Shown: in pieces, positions 9,448-18,069 of the stretch
How the letters are laid out: every line of letters starts with the position of its first letter
Numbering within the stretch: the stretch's first letter is position 1
NCBI GenBank assembly: GCA_963837695.1
Contig: CAWINZ010000005.1
Coordinates: 1,922,001 to 1,986,000, forward strand
Source of the DNA: VRUE01 sp963837695
Lineage (GTDB): Bacteria; Actinomycetota; Thermoleophilia; Solirubrobacterales; 70-9
Length of the DNA: 64,000 nt
Direction: 5' to 3'
Translations under genes and position numbers: made by a program
The notes under the pieces: generated by a model
What the model saw: only the letters and a program-made list of their open reading frames with translations
Database searches by the model: none
Told to the model about the DNA's origin: nothing

Positions 9448-10139
9448 GCTTTTAGGACGTAGCCGGCACCGCGTTTGGTGTGCAGAAGCCGTGTCTCCTC
9501 ACCCGCCTCGAGCTTGCGCCGCAGATTGGAGATGAAGACGTCGATCGTGTTGGTGGCGGCCATCGGGTCATAGCCCCAAACCTCGTCGAGCAGGCGCTCG
9601 CGGGAGACGACGAGGCGCTCGTTGTGCATCAGATACTCGAGCAGCTCGAACTCGCGGTTGGTCAGCTCGATCTCGCGCCCGCCGCGCCGCACCTCGCGCG
9701 TATCCGGGTTGAGGCTGAGGTCGCCGACCAGCAGCGAGGCCGAGCCGCGCGGTGGCCGGCGGCGCAACAGGGCACGGATCCGCGCGAGCAGCTCCTTGCG
9801 CTCAAACGGCTTGACGAGGTAGTCGTCGGCGCCGCTGTCGAGTCCGCCCACGCGGTCCTCAGTCTCGGCCCGCGCGGTCAGGATCAGGATCGGCACGTCG
9901 CTGTCGGCGCGCAATCGCCGGCAGACCTCGACCCCGTCCATGCGCGGCAGGCCGAGGTCGAGAACGACGAGGTCGGGTATGAAGCCCGCGGCGACGTCGA
10001 GCGCGTCGACTCCATCCGCGGAGGTGCGCACCTCATAGCCCTCGTTGCGCAGCGAGCGCCTCAGCACGTCGGCGATCTCCTGATCGTCCTCGACGACAAG
10101 CACCCGGCCACCCGAAAGATCGGTCTCATTTGCGAGCAC
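9444..10139 (-). CDS. OmpR/PhoB-family response regulator
   Basis: A 231-residue transcriptional regulator. The receiver domain has acidic residues VVEDDQ, phospho-acceptor D61 (VVLDLGLPRMDG), the conserved Thr (LILTAR) and Lys (YLVKPFE). The C-terminal winged helix contains LTNREFELLEYLMHNERLVVSRERLLDEVWG and TIDVFISNLRRKLE. The start is GTG at 10139. It is first in the operon with the histidine kinase. Direct TTTAG repeats at 11-bp spacing lie 40-60 bp upstream and could be its own binding site. The closest architecture is MprA/TcrA-like, but the exact orthologue cannot be named. Confidence 0.95.
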   Translation of the reverse strand: MLANETDLSGGRVLVVEDDQEIADVLRRSLRNEGYEVRTSADGVDALDVAAGFIPDLVVLDLGLPRMDGVEVCRRLRADSDVPILILTARAETEDRVGGLDSGADDYLVKPFERKELLARIRALLRRRPPRGSASLLVGDLSLNPDTREVRRGGREIELTNREFELLEYLMHNERLVVSRERLLDEVWGYDPMAATNTIDVFISNLRRKLEAGEETRLLHTKRGAGYVLKA

Positions 10140-10179
10140 GTTTCGATGTTAGCCCGGCTCGCCCAGGTTCCTTGCGGCT

Positions 10180-10199
10180 TTTAGTGCGAATTTAGGCAC
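10180..10199. promoter_or_regulatory. Possible OmpR-type direct-repeat site between the response regulator gene and dnaE
   Basis: Two TTTAG words begin at 10180 and 10191, exactly 11 bp apart, as TTTAGTGC and TTTAGGCA. This is the spacing typical of PhoB/OmpR-family tandem half-sites. The site lies in the 131-bp divergent region between the response regulator gene and dnaE, so autoregulation is plausible. Only two half-sites are seen and no assigned consensus matches. Confidence 0.3.
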
Positions 10200-10270
10200 G
10201 GAGATAGCGAGAAAGGCACTTCTTCGGGCGCACTTGCCATCTGCCTCGCTTGCCATGATCGGCCGCACTC

Positions 10271-13200
10271 GTGAGTTCACCAGCCGCCGTCCATCTGCAT
10301 GCCCACAGCGAGTACTCGCTGCTCGATGGCGCCTGCAAGATCGATGCGATGGCGGCGCGGGCAGCGGAGATGGGGCAGCCGGCGCTGGGGCTGACCGACC
10401 ACGGCGTGATGAACGGCGCCGTCGACCTCTACAAGGCCTGTCGAAAGCACGGGATCAAACCGATCGCCGGGCTCGAGGCCTACCTCGTCGACGACGTCAA
10501 GGCGATCAAGGAGAAGCCCAAGTACGAGCGCAACCACCTCACCCTGCTGGCCGAGAACGACGCCGGTTTCGCCAACCTGGTCAAGCTCACCTCGGCCGGC
10601 TTCCTGCAGGGCTTTTCGCGCGGCAAGGCCAACGTCGACATGGAGATGCTCGCCGCCCACTCGGAGGGCGTGATCGCGCTCACCGGCTGCCTGGCGTCGC
10701 GTTTCTGCCGCCGCCTGGTCGAAGAGCGCGCCGACGACGCTCGCGCCCACCTCGACGACCTGATCCAGGCCTTCGGCCCCGAGCAGGTCTACTTCGAGGT
10801 GCAGAAAAACGGCATCGAAGAGCAGGAGAAGGCCAACCAGGGGATCGTCCGCTTCGCCCGCGAACTGAACCGGCCGCTGGTCGGCACCGCCGACGTCCAC
10901 TACCTGCGTCGCGAGGACTTCGACAACCACGCGGCATTGCTCTGCGTGCAGACCAAGTCGACCCTCGAGGCGCCGAAGATGAGCTTCGACACCAACGAGT
11001 TCTTCCTCAAGAGCAACGAGGAGATGGCCGAGTCCTTCGCCGAGTGGCCGGAGGCGATCCCGACCACCCTGGAGATCGCCGAGCGCTGTTCGCTGGATAT
11101 CGAGCTCGGCAGCCTGCTCCTGCCGCGCTACCCGACCGAGGACGGCGAGGAGCCCGAGGCGATGCTGCGCCGGATCGCCGACGAGGGACTGCGCGCTCGC
11201 TACGGCGACCCGGTGCCGGCCGAGGCGGCCGAGCGGATCGACTTCGAGCTGGGCGTGATCGAGGAGATGGGCTTCTCCTCCTATTTCCTGATCGTCTGGG
11301 ATTTCGTCCGCTATGCCAAGGAAAACGGCGTCGCCGTCGGCCCCGGCCGCGGTTCCGCCGCGGGCTCGATCGTCTCCTACGTGCTCAAGATCACCGATCT
11401 CGACCCGCTTGCCGAGGGCCTGATCTTCGAGCGCTTCCTCAATCCCGGCCGCAAATCGATGCCGGACATCGACATCGACTTCTCGGTCCGCGGCCGCGAG
11501 CGGATGATTCGTTATGTCGGCGACAAATACGGCCGCGAGTCGGTCGCCCAGATCATCACCTTCGGCAAGATGGCGCCGCGAGCGGCGACCCGCGACGCCG
11601 CCCGGGTGCTCGGCTTCGACTACGGCAGCGGCGACCGCCTCGCCAAGCAGATCCCGGAGCCGATCATGGGCCGCAGCCCGTCATTCGAGGAGTGCCTGAA
11701 GTCGGGCCAGGAGCTCAAACGGACCTACGACGCCGAGCCCGACGCGAAGCGGATCATCGACGTCGCTCAGGGGCTCGAGGGGATCATCCGCAACAACTCG
11801 ATCCACGCCGCCGCGGTTGTGATCGCCGACCGACCGCTGCACGAGGTGGTGCCGCTGCAGCTGGCTGAGGACCGCAACGCGCCGGCAGCCGGCAATGGCA
11901 ACGGCGGCGGCAAGCCGGAGCGCCAGTACAAGATCGTCACCCAGTACTCGATGGGTCCGATCGAGGAGATCGGCCTGCTCAAGATGGACTTCCTCGGCCT
12001 GCGCAACCTCGACGTGATCGAGGACGCGATCGACATCATCGAGCGCTCGCGCGGCGAGACGGTCGAGATGGAGAAGATCCCGATCGACGACGCGAAGACC
12101 TACGCGATGCTCGCCGCGGGCGACTCGACCGGCGTCTTCCAGTTCGAGTCGGAGGGGATGCGCGACGCCCTGCGCAAGGTCGGGCCGACCGAGTTCGCCG
12201 ACATCGTCGCCCTGGGCGCCCTCTACCGGCCCGGCGCGATGGCCTATATCCCCGCCTACGCCAAGGGCAAGCGGGACCCCTCGACCGTGCGCTACCCGGA
12301 CCCGCGGCTGCGGGCGATCACCGAGGAGACCCACGGCTGCGTCATCTACCAGGAGCAGTTGATGCAGATCGCCCGCTCGATGGCCGGCTTCTCGGGCGCC
12401 GAGGCGGATGATCTGCGCAAGGCGATCGGCAAGAAGAAGCGCGACCTGATGGCCACGATGAAGGACAAATTCATGCAGGGCATGGCGGAATCCGAGACCG
12501 CCCCGGCGGTCGCCAAGGATCTCTGGAAGCTGAACGAAGCGGCCGCCGACTACTCCTTCAACAAGTCCCACGCCGCCTGCTACGGCCTGATCTCCTACCG
12601 CACCGCCTACCTCAAGGCGAACTATCCAGCCGAGTACATGGCGGCGGTGATCTCCTCGGTGATGAACACCAAAGACAAGGTGCCCTTCTTCGTCAACCGC
12701 TGCGCGGAGATGGAGATCGAAGTCCTGCCGCCCGACGTCAACTCCTCCGACCACAGCTTCGTCGTCTCCGCGAAGGCGATCCGCTTCGGCCTCGACGCGG
12801 TGAAGAACGTCGGCCACTCGGCGGTCGAGGCGATCCTGCGGGCTCGCGAGGACGCCCCGATCGCCTCGATCTGGGACTTCTGCGAGCGGGTCGACTCGCG
12901 CGCGGTCAACAAACGGGCGATCGAATGCCTGGTCAAGTGCGGCGCCCTGGACTCCACCGGGGCGACCCGCAAAGGCATGCTCGAAGCGCTGCCGGCGGCG
13001 CAGTCGGCCGGGCAGAAAGCCCAAGAGGACGCCCAGCTCGGCCAGGGCTCGATCTTCGACTTCGGCGCCGCGGCGCCGAGCGGCGGAGAGGGGGGTGCCT
13101 CGAGCTCCCACCATCGCCCGCCGATCTCAGCCGTCGAGTTCGAGCGCCGCGAGCTGCTGGTGCTGGAGAAGGAGACGCTCGGCACCTACCTCTCCTCGCA

Positions 13201-13819
13201 TCCGCTCTCAGAAGTACGCGAGGCGCTGCGGGCCCGTGTCGACTGCGGCTTGGCGGATCTGGCAAACAAGCCGGACGGGGCCTGGGTCACCGTCGGCGGC
13301 ATCGTCGCCGAGAGCAAGAAGATCCGCACCAAGAGCGGCAGCCAGATGATGTTCGCGACGCTCGACGACATCGAAGGGCAGGTCGAGATGCTGGTCTTCA
13401 AGGCCGATCAGGCGGAGAGCGCCGGGACGATCGAGACCGATGCCGTCGTCCTCGTCCGTGGCCGGATCGACCACAAGGACCGGGGTGAGACGAAGCTCGT
13501 CGTGCAGGAGGCCGAGCGATTCGAACCCGATGTGGAGGAGATCGCCCGGGCGAGCGCCGCCGCGGCGCCCTCAGAGCCTCTGTTCCTTGCCGTCGACTCG
13601 ACCAAGTTCCGGAGCGTCGACCACGCGATCGACGAGCTGCGGACGTTGTTCGAGCACCACAAGGGAAATGCCGCCGTGCGGGTGTTCGTCAACGGCAACG
13701 GCGCGCTGAGCAAATTGGAGCTCGGCGAGGGCATCAGGGTCCGGGCCTCCAGCCTGCAGGCCGAACTCGGGCACGTGCCCGGGGTCGAGGCCCTAGGCGC
13801 GGATGCCTTGGCTGCCTAG
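10271..13819 (+). CDS. dnaE: DNA polymerase III subunit alpha
   Basis: Replicative DNA polymerase, 1182 residues, DnaE1 type. The N-terminal PHP domain keeps its metal-binding residues (HLHAHSEYS, residues 8-16; TDHGVMNG), as in actinobacterial DnaE1 with PHP-borne proofreading. The palm domain has GPGRGSAAGS and PDIDIDFS (D399/D401). A helix-hairpin-helix region and the OB fold (WVTVGGIVAESKKIRTKSGSQM) follow. The start is GTG 10271, giving MSSPAAVHLHAHS. A small Cys-rich gene follows nine bases after the stop. Confidence 0.97.
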   Translation: MSSPAAVHLHAHSEYSLLDGACKIDAMAARAAEMGQPALGLTDHGVMNGAVDLYKACRKHGIKPIAGLEAYLVDDVKAIKEKPKYERNHLTLLAENDAGFANLVKLTSAGFLQGFSRGKANVDMEMLAAHSEGVIALTGCLASRFCRRLVEERADDARAHLDDLIQAFGPEQVYFEVQKNGIEEQEKANQGIVRFARELNRPLVGTADVHYLRREDFDNHAALLCVQTKSTLEAPKMSFDTNEFFLKSNEEMAESFAEWPEAIPTTLEIAERCSLDIELGSLLLPRYPTEDGEEPEAMLRRIADEGLRARYGDPVPAEAAERIDFELGVIEEMGFSSYFLIVWDFVRYAKENGVAVGPGRGSAAGSIVSYVLKITDLDPLAEGLIFERFLNPGRKSMPDIDIDFSVRGRERMIRYVGDKYGRESVAQIITFGKMAPRAATRDAARVLGFDYGSGDRLAKQIPEPIMGRSPSFEECLKSGQELKRTYDAEPDAKRIIDVAQGLEGIIRNNSIHAAAVVIADRPLHEVVPLQLAEDRNAPAAGNGNGGGKPERQYKIVTQYSMGPIEEIGLLKMDFLGLRNLDVIEDAIDIIERSRGETVEMEKIPIDDAKTYAMLAAGDSTGVFQFESEGMRDALRKVGPTEFADIVALGALYRPGAMAYIPAYAKGKRDPSTVRYPDPRLRAITEETHGCVIYQEQLMQIARSMAGFSGAEADDLRKAIGKKKRDLMATMKDKFMQGMAESETAPAVAKDLWKLNEAAADYSFNKSHAACYGLISYRTAYLKANYPAEYMAAVISSVMNTKDKVPFFVNRCAEMEIEVLPPDVNSSDHSFVVSAKAIRFGLDAVKNVGHSAVEAILRAREDAPIASIWDFCERVDSRAVNKRAIECLVKCGALDSTGATRKGMLEALPAAQSAGQKAQEDAQLGQGSIFDFGAAAPSGGEGGASSSHHRPPISAVEFERRELLVLEKETLGTYLSSHPLSEVREALRARVDCGLADLANKPDGAWVTVGGIVAESKKIRTKSGSQMMFATLDDIEGQVEMLVFKADQAESAGTIETDAVVLVRGRIDHKDRGETKLVVQEAERFEPDVEEIARASAAAAPSEPLFLAVDSTKFRSVDHAIDELRTLFEHHKGNAAVRVFVNGNGALSKLELGEGIRVRASSLQAELGHVPGVEALGADALAA

Positions 13820-13828
13820 ACTTCGTAC

Positions 13829-14224
13829 ATGCCCGCTACGCGCCAGAAGACCGGTGAGTGCCGTCAGTGCCGTTCTTTCTGCGACAAGATGGTCGAGCCG
13901 CGCAGCTGCATCGAGCTCGGCTGCCGCTTCCTCTACAGCTACGTCGACACCCTGACGGGGACGCAGTACGTGGGTTGCATGCAAGAGGTCTTTGCCGCCA
14001 AGGTCGAGCTCGACGCGGTTTTGCAGCCGGGTGGCTTCGGCGGGGTCAAGATGACCGGCACTGCACTGCCTCACTGCCCCTTCTCCGTCGAGCGTGCCTA
14101 CGCGGGCTCGGGGCCCGAGTACGACTGTGTCAACCGCCGCTTCTTCGACTGCACCGACGGCGGTCCGGAAGGCCTACGGGCATTCGATCTGCGCGATCTT
14201 GCATCCGATCCCCCTGGTGTCTAA
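13829..14224 (+). CDS. Cysteine-rich protein of unknown function downstream of dnaE
   Basis: A 131-residue protein I do not recognise. It contains nine cysteines: CRQCRSFC at residues 11-18, SC, GC, then GCMQE, PHCPF, YDC and FDC. The N-terminal spacing (CxxCxxxC) suggests a metal site or Fe-S cluster. There is no signal peptide or membrane segment. The ATG lies nine bases after the dnaE stop, so it is probably cotranscribed with the polymerase. The codon usage matches its neighbours and a fully out-of-frame shadow is unlikely because of the patterned cysteines. It may be a lineage-specific zinc or Fe-S protein. No function is assigned. Confidence 0.75.
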   Translation: MPATRQKTGECRQCRSFCDKMVEPRSCIELGCRFLYSYVDTLTGTQYVGCMQEVFAAKVELDAVLQPGGFGGVKMTGTALPHCPFSVERAYAGSGPEYDCVNRRFFDCTDGGPEGLRAFDLRDLASDPPGV

Positions 14225-14254
14225 TTTGACACAGTTCCATGTAGGCTTTGTGGC

Positions 14255-15544
14255 ATGAGCGATTCTTCAGCGGTGGCAGAGGCAGAGCAGGTAGCGGCGG
14301 GCGCGGCGGCAGGTGACGCCGGGGCTGAGGGCCCGAAGTTCACGCTCGAGCTGAACCAGGACCAGCAGGACATCCGGGACTGGGTCCACGGCTTCGCCGA
14401 GGGTGTCGTACGGCCCGCGGCCGCCGAGTGGGACGAGCGCGAGGAGACGCCCTGGCCCGTTATCCAGGAGGCGGCCAAGATCGGCCTCTACGGCTTCGAA
14501 GCGCTGGGCCAGTTCTTCGGCGACGACACCGGCCTGACCCTGCCGATCGCCAACGAGGAGCTGTTCTGGGGCGATGCCGGTATCGGCATGGCGATCATGG
14601 GCACTTCGCTGGCCGTCGCCGCGATCTTCGGGCAGGGAACCCCGGAGCAGATGGGTGAGTGGATCCCGCAGTGCTTCGGCACTGAGGACGACCCAAAGGT
14701 GGCCGCCTTCTGCTCGTCGGAGCCGGATGCGGGGTCCGACGTGGCGGCCATCCGCACCATGGCCAAGTACGACGAGGCAACCGACGAGTGGGTGCTGAAC
14801 GGGCAGAAGGCGTGGGCGACCAACGGCGGCATCGCCGACGTCCACGTCGTGATCGCCTCGGTCGATCGCGAGTTGCGTTCGCGCGGGCACGCCGCCTTCG
14901 TCATCCCTCCCGGCACGAAAGGCTGCGAGCAGGGCGCCAAGGTCAAGAAGCACGGCCTGCGCGCGTCGCACACCGCCGATGTCCACCTCGACGACTGCCG
15001 CATCCCGGGCTCCTGCCTGCTCGGCGGCAAAGAGAAGCTCGACGAGCGCCTCGCCCGTGTCCGTGAGGGCAAGAGTTCCAAGTCGCAGGCGGCGATGCAG
15101 ACCTTCGAGGCCAGCCGGCCGACCGTCGGCGCCCAGGCGATCGGCATCGCCCGCGCCGCTTACGAGTACTCGCTCGAGTACGCCAAAGAGCGCCGGCAGT
15201 TCGGCAAGGCGATCATCGAGAACCAGTCGATCGCCTTCGCGCTCGCCGACATGAAGATGGAGATCGACGCCGCCCGCCTGCTCGTCTGGCGCGCCGCCTG
15301 GATGGGCCGCACCGGGCAGAAGTTCGAGAACGCCGAGGGCTCGATGTCCAAGCTCAAGGCCGGCGAGGTCGCCGTCTGGGCGACCGAGCGGGCGATTCAG
15401 ATCCTCGGTGGCAACGGCTACACCCGCGAGTTCCCGGTCGAGCGCATGCACCGCGACGCCAAGATCTACACGATCTTCGAGGGCACCTCCGAGATCCAGC
15501 GCCTCGTCATCTCCCGCGCGATCTCCGGCGTCCACATCAAATAG
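14255..15544 (+). CDS. Acyl-CoA dehydrogenase
   Basis: FAD-dependent enzyme of fatty-acid or branched-chain acyl-CoA oxidation, 429 residues. An extra Ala/Gly-rich N-terminus precedes the helical domain. The middle domain holds FCSSEPDAGSDVAAI and LNGQKAWATNGGIAD. The C-terminal domain has ERRQFGKAIIENQSIAF, ILGGNGYTREFPVER and the catalytic-base region YTIFEGTSEIQ. It is a stand-alone gene: 30 bases separate it from the Cys-rich gene, and structured intergenic DNA follows. The chain-length preference cannot be judged. Confidence 0.94.
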   Translation: MSDSSAVAEAEQVAAGAAAGDAGAEGPKFTLELNQDQQDIRDWVHGFAEGVVRPAAAEWDEREETPWPVIQEAAKIGLYGFEALGQFFGDDTGLTLPIANEELFWGDAGIGMAIMGTSLAVAAIFGQGTPEQMGEWIPQCFGTEDDPKVAAFCSSEPDAGSDVAAIRTMAKYDEATDEWVLNGQKAWATNGGIADVHVVIASVDRELRSRGHAAFVIPPGTKGCEQGAKVKKHGLRASHTADVHLDDCRIPGSCLLGGKEKLDERLARVREGKSSKSQAAMQTFEASRPTVGAQAIGIARAAYEYSLEYAKERRQFGKAIIENQSIAFALADMKMEIDAARLLVWRAAWMGRTGQKFENAEGSMSKLKAGEVAVWATERAIQILGGNGYTREFPVERMHRDAKIYTIFEGTSEIQRLVISRAISGVHIK

Positions 15545-15570
15545 GCGCCCGCACAGCGCCCCGCCAACGC

Positions 15571-15616
15571 CGCTGTCGACTTTGTACGTGCCATAGCCCC
15601 CACAAAGTCGGCAGCG
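15571..15616. terminator. Hairpin after the acyl-CoA dehydrogenase gene
   Basis: The arms CGCTGTCGACTTTGT (15571-15585) and ACAAAGTCGGCAGCG (15602-15616) pair at 14 of 15 positions around a 16-base loop. It begins 26 bases after the stop codon. There is no U-tract, so it is either a weak terminator or an mRNA 3'-end stabiliser. It directly abuts the larger inverted repeat at 15619. Confidence 0.5.
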
Positions 15617-15618
15617 CT

Positions 15619-15762
15619 GGGAAGCCCGGTCGTCCTCCGGGCGAATTGATGTCGCACGCGCTTCGCGCTTAACGACGATGTTGGAGCGCGGCTACGCCGC
15701 GCAGAAGACAGATTGCATATCGCCGCTCCGCGACATTCGCCCGGATGACGACCGGACTTCCC
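15619..15762. repeat. Long near-perfect inverted repeat with a central hairpin
   Basis: The left arm at 15619-15655 and right arm at 15730-15762 match over about 33 positions with two substitutions and one 3-4-base indel (GGGAAG.CCGGTCGTC.TCCGGGCGAAT...GTCGC). Near the centre is a perfect hairpin GCGCGGC-TAC-GCCGCGC (15686-15702). The right arm ends at the nfo stop codon. There are no coding features. It could be a non-autonomous mobile palindrome or a bidirectional terminator between convergent genes. Confidence 0.7.
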
Positions 15763-15763
15763 T

Positions 15764-16627
15764 TTAGCGCCGGCGGCGTTTGAGTCCGGTCTGTCGCAGG
15801 CGCTTCGCTGCCGTCACTTCTTTCTTGTCCGGACCTTTCTTGTTTGGCCCGGGGGTCTCCAGGGTCGCTGGCAGGCCCTCGAATCTTGGCTCCGATAGGA
15901 AGGCGGCGAGGCCCTGTTTGCCCATCTCGCCCTTGCCTATGTTGGCGTGGCGGTCGCGGCAGGAGCCGAGGGGGGCGGCGGCGTCGTTTACGTGCAGGCA
16001 GCGGAGGCGGTCCAGGCCTACCTTCTCGTCGGCTTCGTCGACGATTTCGCTCAGGTGGCCTTCGTCGGTTACGTCGTAGCCCTGGACGAAGAGGTGGCAG
16101 GAGTCGAGGCAGAGGCCGAGGCGTTTACCGCTGCCGGCGAGCTCGATCAACTCGGCGGTCTGGTCGAAGTCTCGGCCCAACAGGCCTTTGTGGCCGGCGG
16201 TCTGCTCGAGCAGCAGCGGGCAGTTGTCGCTGTCCTTGATCGCCGCCGCGATTACTTTGGCCGCGCGCTTGATCGAGGGGCCGAGCGGCTCGCCTTTCTG
16301 CGCCCCGGGATGGAGGACGACGCCGGCGGCGCCGATGCCATCGCCGATCCGCAGGGCGTGGGTCAACGAGGCAAGCGACTTTTTGCGCAGCTCCTTGTCC
16401 TTCGTGGCGCAGTTGATCAGGTAGACGGCGTGGATCACGACCGCTTCGACCGGAGAGGCGTTCATTGCCTCTTTGAACTCAGCGAAATCGTCGGGGCCGT
16501 ACTTGGTCGGCCGCCACATCCGCGGACTCTGGTTGAAGATCTGGATAGATTCGCAACCGCGCTCCTCGCCGCGCTCGACTGCGTTGGCGAGTCCACCCGC
16601 CGTGGAGACGTGCGCTCCGATCAACAT
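15764..16627 (-). CDS. nfo: Endonuclease IV (deoxyribonuclease IV, AP endonuclease)
   Basis: Zinc-dependent AP endonuclease of base excision repair, 287 residues. It opens with MLIGAHVSTAGGLANAV, and metal-ligand blocks follow: VIHAVYLINCAT, VLHPGAQ, LLEQTAG, LCLDSCHLF, CLHVNDAAAPLGSCRDRHANIGKGEMG, and LETPG near the C-terminus. A basic tail KRLRQTGLKRRRR ends the protein. I chose the ATG at 16627, because family members begin MLIGAHVS. A further upstream start (16684) would run into gltX. With this start, its ATG and the ATG of divergent gltX overlap by two bases (CATG at 16625-16628). Confidence 0.94.
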   Translation of the reverse strand: MLIGAHVSTAGGLANAVERGEERGCESIQIFNQSPRMWRPTKYGPDDFAEFKEAMNASPVEAVVIHAVYLINCATKDKELRKKSLASLTHALRIGDGIGAAGVVLHPGAQKGEPLGPSIKRAAKVIAAAIKDSDNCPLLLEQTAGHKGLLGRDFDQTAELIELAGSGKRLGLCLDSCHLFVQGYDVTDEGHLSEIVDEADEKVGLDRLRCLHVNDAAAPLGSCRDRHANIGKGEMGKQGLAAFLSEPRFEGLPATLETPGPNKKGPDKKEVTAAKRLRQTGLKRRRR

Positions 16628-17990
16628 GACCAGCGATAACCCCCGTTTGAGATTTGCTCCCTCGCCGACCGGTGCGCTGCACATCGGCGGGGCGAGGACG
16701 GCACTCTATAACTGGCTGGCGGCGCGTCATGACGGGGGCGCGCTGGTCCTGCGGATCGAGGACACCGACCGCGAGCGCTCGACCGAGGAGAACGTCGAGC
16801 AGATCCTCGACGCGCTGCGCTGGCTTGAGCTCGACTGGGACGAGGGGCCGGTATCCCAGGCCTCGCGCTCGGATCGTCACCAGCAGGCGCTCGAGCGCCT
16901 GCTGGAGAGTGGCGCCGCCTATCGGGACTCCGCGACCGCGAAGGATGTCGAGGCCTGGAAGGCGGAGCACGGCGCCGGTCGCGGCTACCGGGGCGAGCCG
17001 AGCGAGGCCGCCGACGCCGCGGTGCGGCTGCGGGTGCCAGACGAGGGAGAGACCGTGGTTGACGATCTGATCCGCGGGCCGGTCAACTTCCCCAACCGCA
17101 GCTACGACGACTTCGTCATCGCCCGCGGCGACGGCTCGGTTCTCTACAACTTTGCCGTCGCGGTGGACGATGCCGAGATGGGCATCACCGACGTGGTGCG
17201 CGGCGACGACCATCTCTCCAACACCCCGAAGCAGCTGCTCGTGCTTGAGGCGCTCGGCTTCGAGGCGCCGCGCTACGCGCATCTGCCGCTCTTGCACGGT
17301 CCGGACGGCCGCAAGCTCTCCAAGCGCCATGGCGCCGCCTCGGTGCAGGAGCTGCGCGATGCGGGTTACCTGCCGGCTGCCGTCCGAAATTACCTGGCGC
17401 TGCTCGGCTGGGGAGCGGACGACGACGCGACGCTGATCCCGACCGAGGAGCTGGTTGAGCGCTTCCGGGTCGCAGACGTCGGCAAGGCGGCGGCGATCTT
17501 CGACGAGAAGAAGCTGCGCTGGGTCAACGGCCGCTACATGCGCGAGATGCCGCCGGAGGAGTACGTGCGGGTCGTGGCGACGCATCTGGGACGCCCCGAG
17601 GACGAGCGCCTGCGCGCGGCTTGCGAGATCGTGCAGGAGAAAGCCCAGACCCTGGCGGAGGTCTGGCCGCTGATCCGCTTTCTTTTCGAGCCGCCGGTCG
17701 AGGACGAGAAGGCCTGGCGGAAGACGATGAAGGAGGAGGCTCCAGCGGCGCTGGAGGCCTCCCGGGAGGCGCTTGCCGCGGCGGGCGATTTCGACGCGGC
17801 CGAAGTGGAGGCGGCGCTCTCGCCCTTGCCAGGGCGGTTGGGGCTCAAGCCCGGGCGGGTCTACCAGCCGATTCGCGTTGCGATCAGCGGCGGCACCGTC
17901 TCGCCTGGCATCTTCGAGTCTCTGGCGGTGCTGGGCCGCGAGGAATCGCTGCGGCGTATCGATGCGGCACTTGTGCGCCTCCGCGCATAA
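16626..17990 (+). CDS. gltX: Glutamate--tRNA ligase
   Basis: Class I aminoacyl-tRNA synthetase, 454 residues. The HIGH motif is APSPTGALHIGG (residues 11-22) and the KMSKS motif is DGRKLSKRHG (230-234). The start is ATG 16626 (MTSDNPRLRFAPSPTG), because the Rossmann fold begins immediately. Since the window also encodes GatCAB, this GluRS is probably non-discriminating, charging both tRNA-Glu and tRNA-Gln; that is inference. It is divergent from nfo with overlapping start codons, so its promoter must lie inside nfo. Confidence 0.96.
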   Translation: MTSDNPRLRFAPSPTGALHIGGARTALYNWLAARHDGGALVLRIEDTDRERSTEENVEQILDALRWLELDWDEGPVSQASRSDRHQQALERLLESGAAYRDSATAKDVEAWKAEHGAGRGYRGEPSEAADAAVRLRVPDEGETVVDDLIRGPVNFPNRSYDDFVIARGDGSVLYNFAVAVDDAEMGITDVVRGDDHLSNTPKQLLVLEALGFEAPRYAHLPLLHGPDGRKLSKRHGAASVQELRDAGYLPAAVRNYLALLGWGADDDATLIPTEELVERFRVADVGKAAAIFDEKKLRWVNGRYMREMPPEEYVRVVATHLGRPEDERLRAACEIVQEKAQTLAEVWPLIRFLFEPPVEDEKAWRKTMKEEAPAALEASREALAAAGDFDAAEVEAALSPLPGRLGLKPGRVYQPIRVAISGGTVSPGIFESLAVLGREESLRRIDAALVRLRA

Positions 17991-18069
17991 AGCAACACCT
18001 AAAATTCGGGAGGCCAAAGCTAAACCGTGCGTCCTCTGCTGCCGATGAGGGGGGCGGAGCGACCTGGCT

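Noticed and set aside
10234..11868. A 544-codon plus-strand frame overlapping dnaE
   Set aside because: Arg-rich out-of-frame shadow of dnaE with no family features.
15619..15762. CRISPR array or insertion sequence
   Set aside because: Only one inverted pair is present; there are no regularly spaced direct repeats, no transposase and no visible target duplication.
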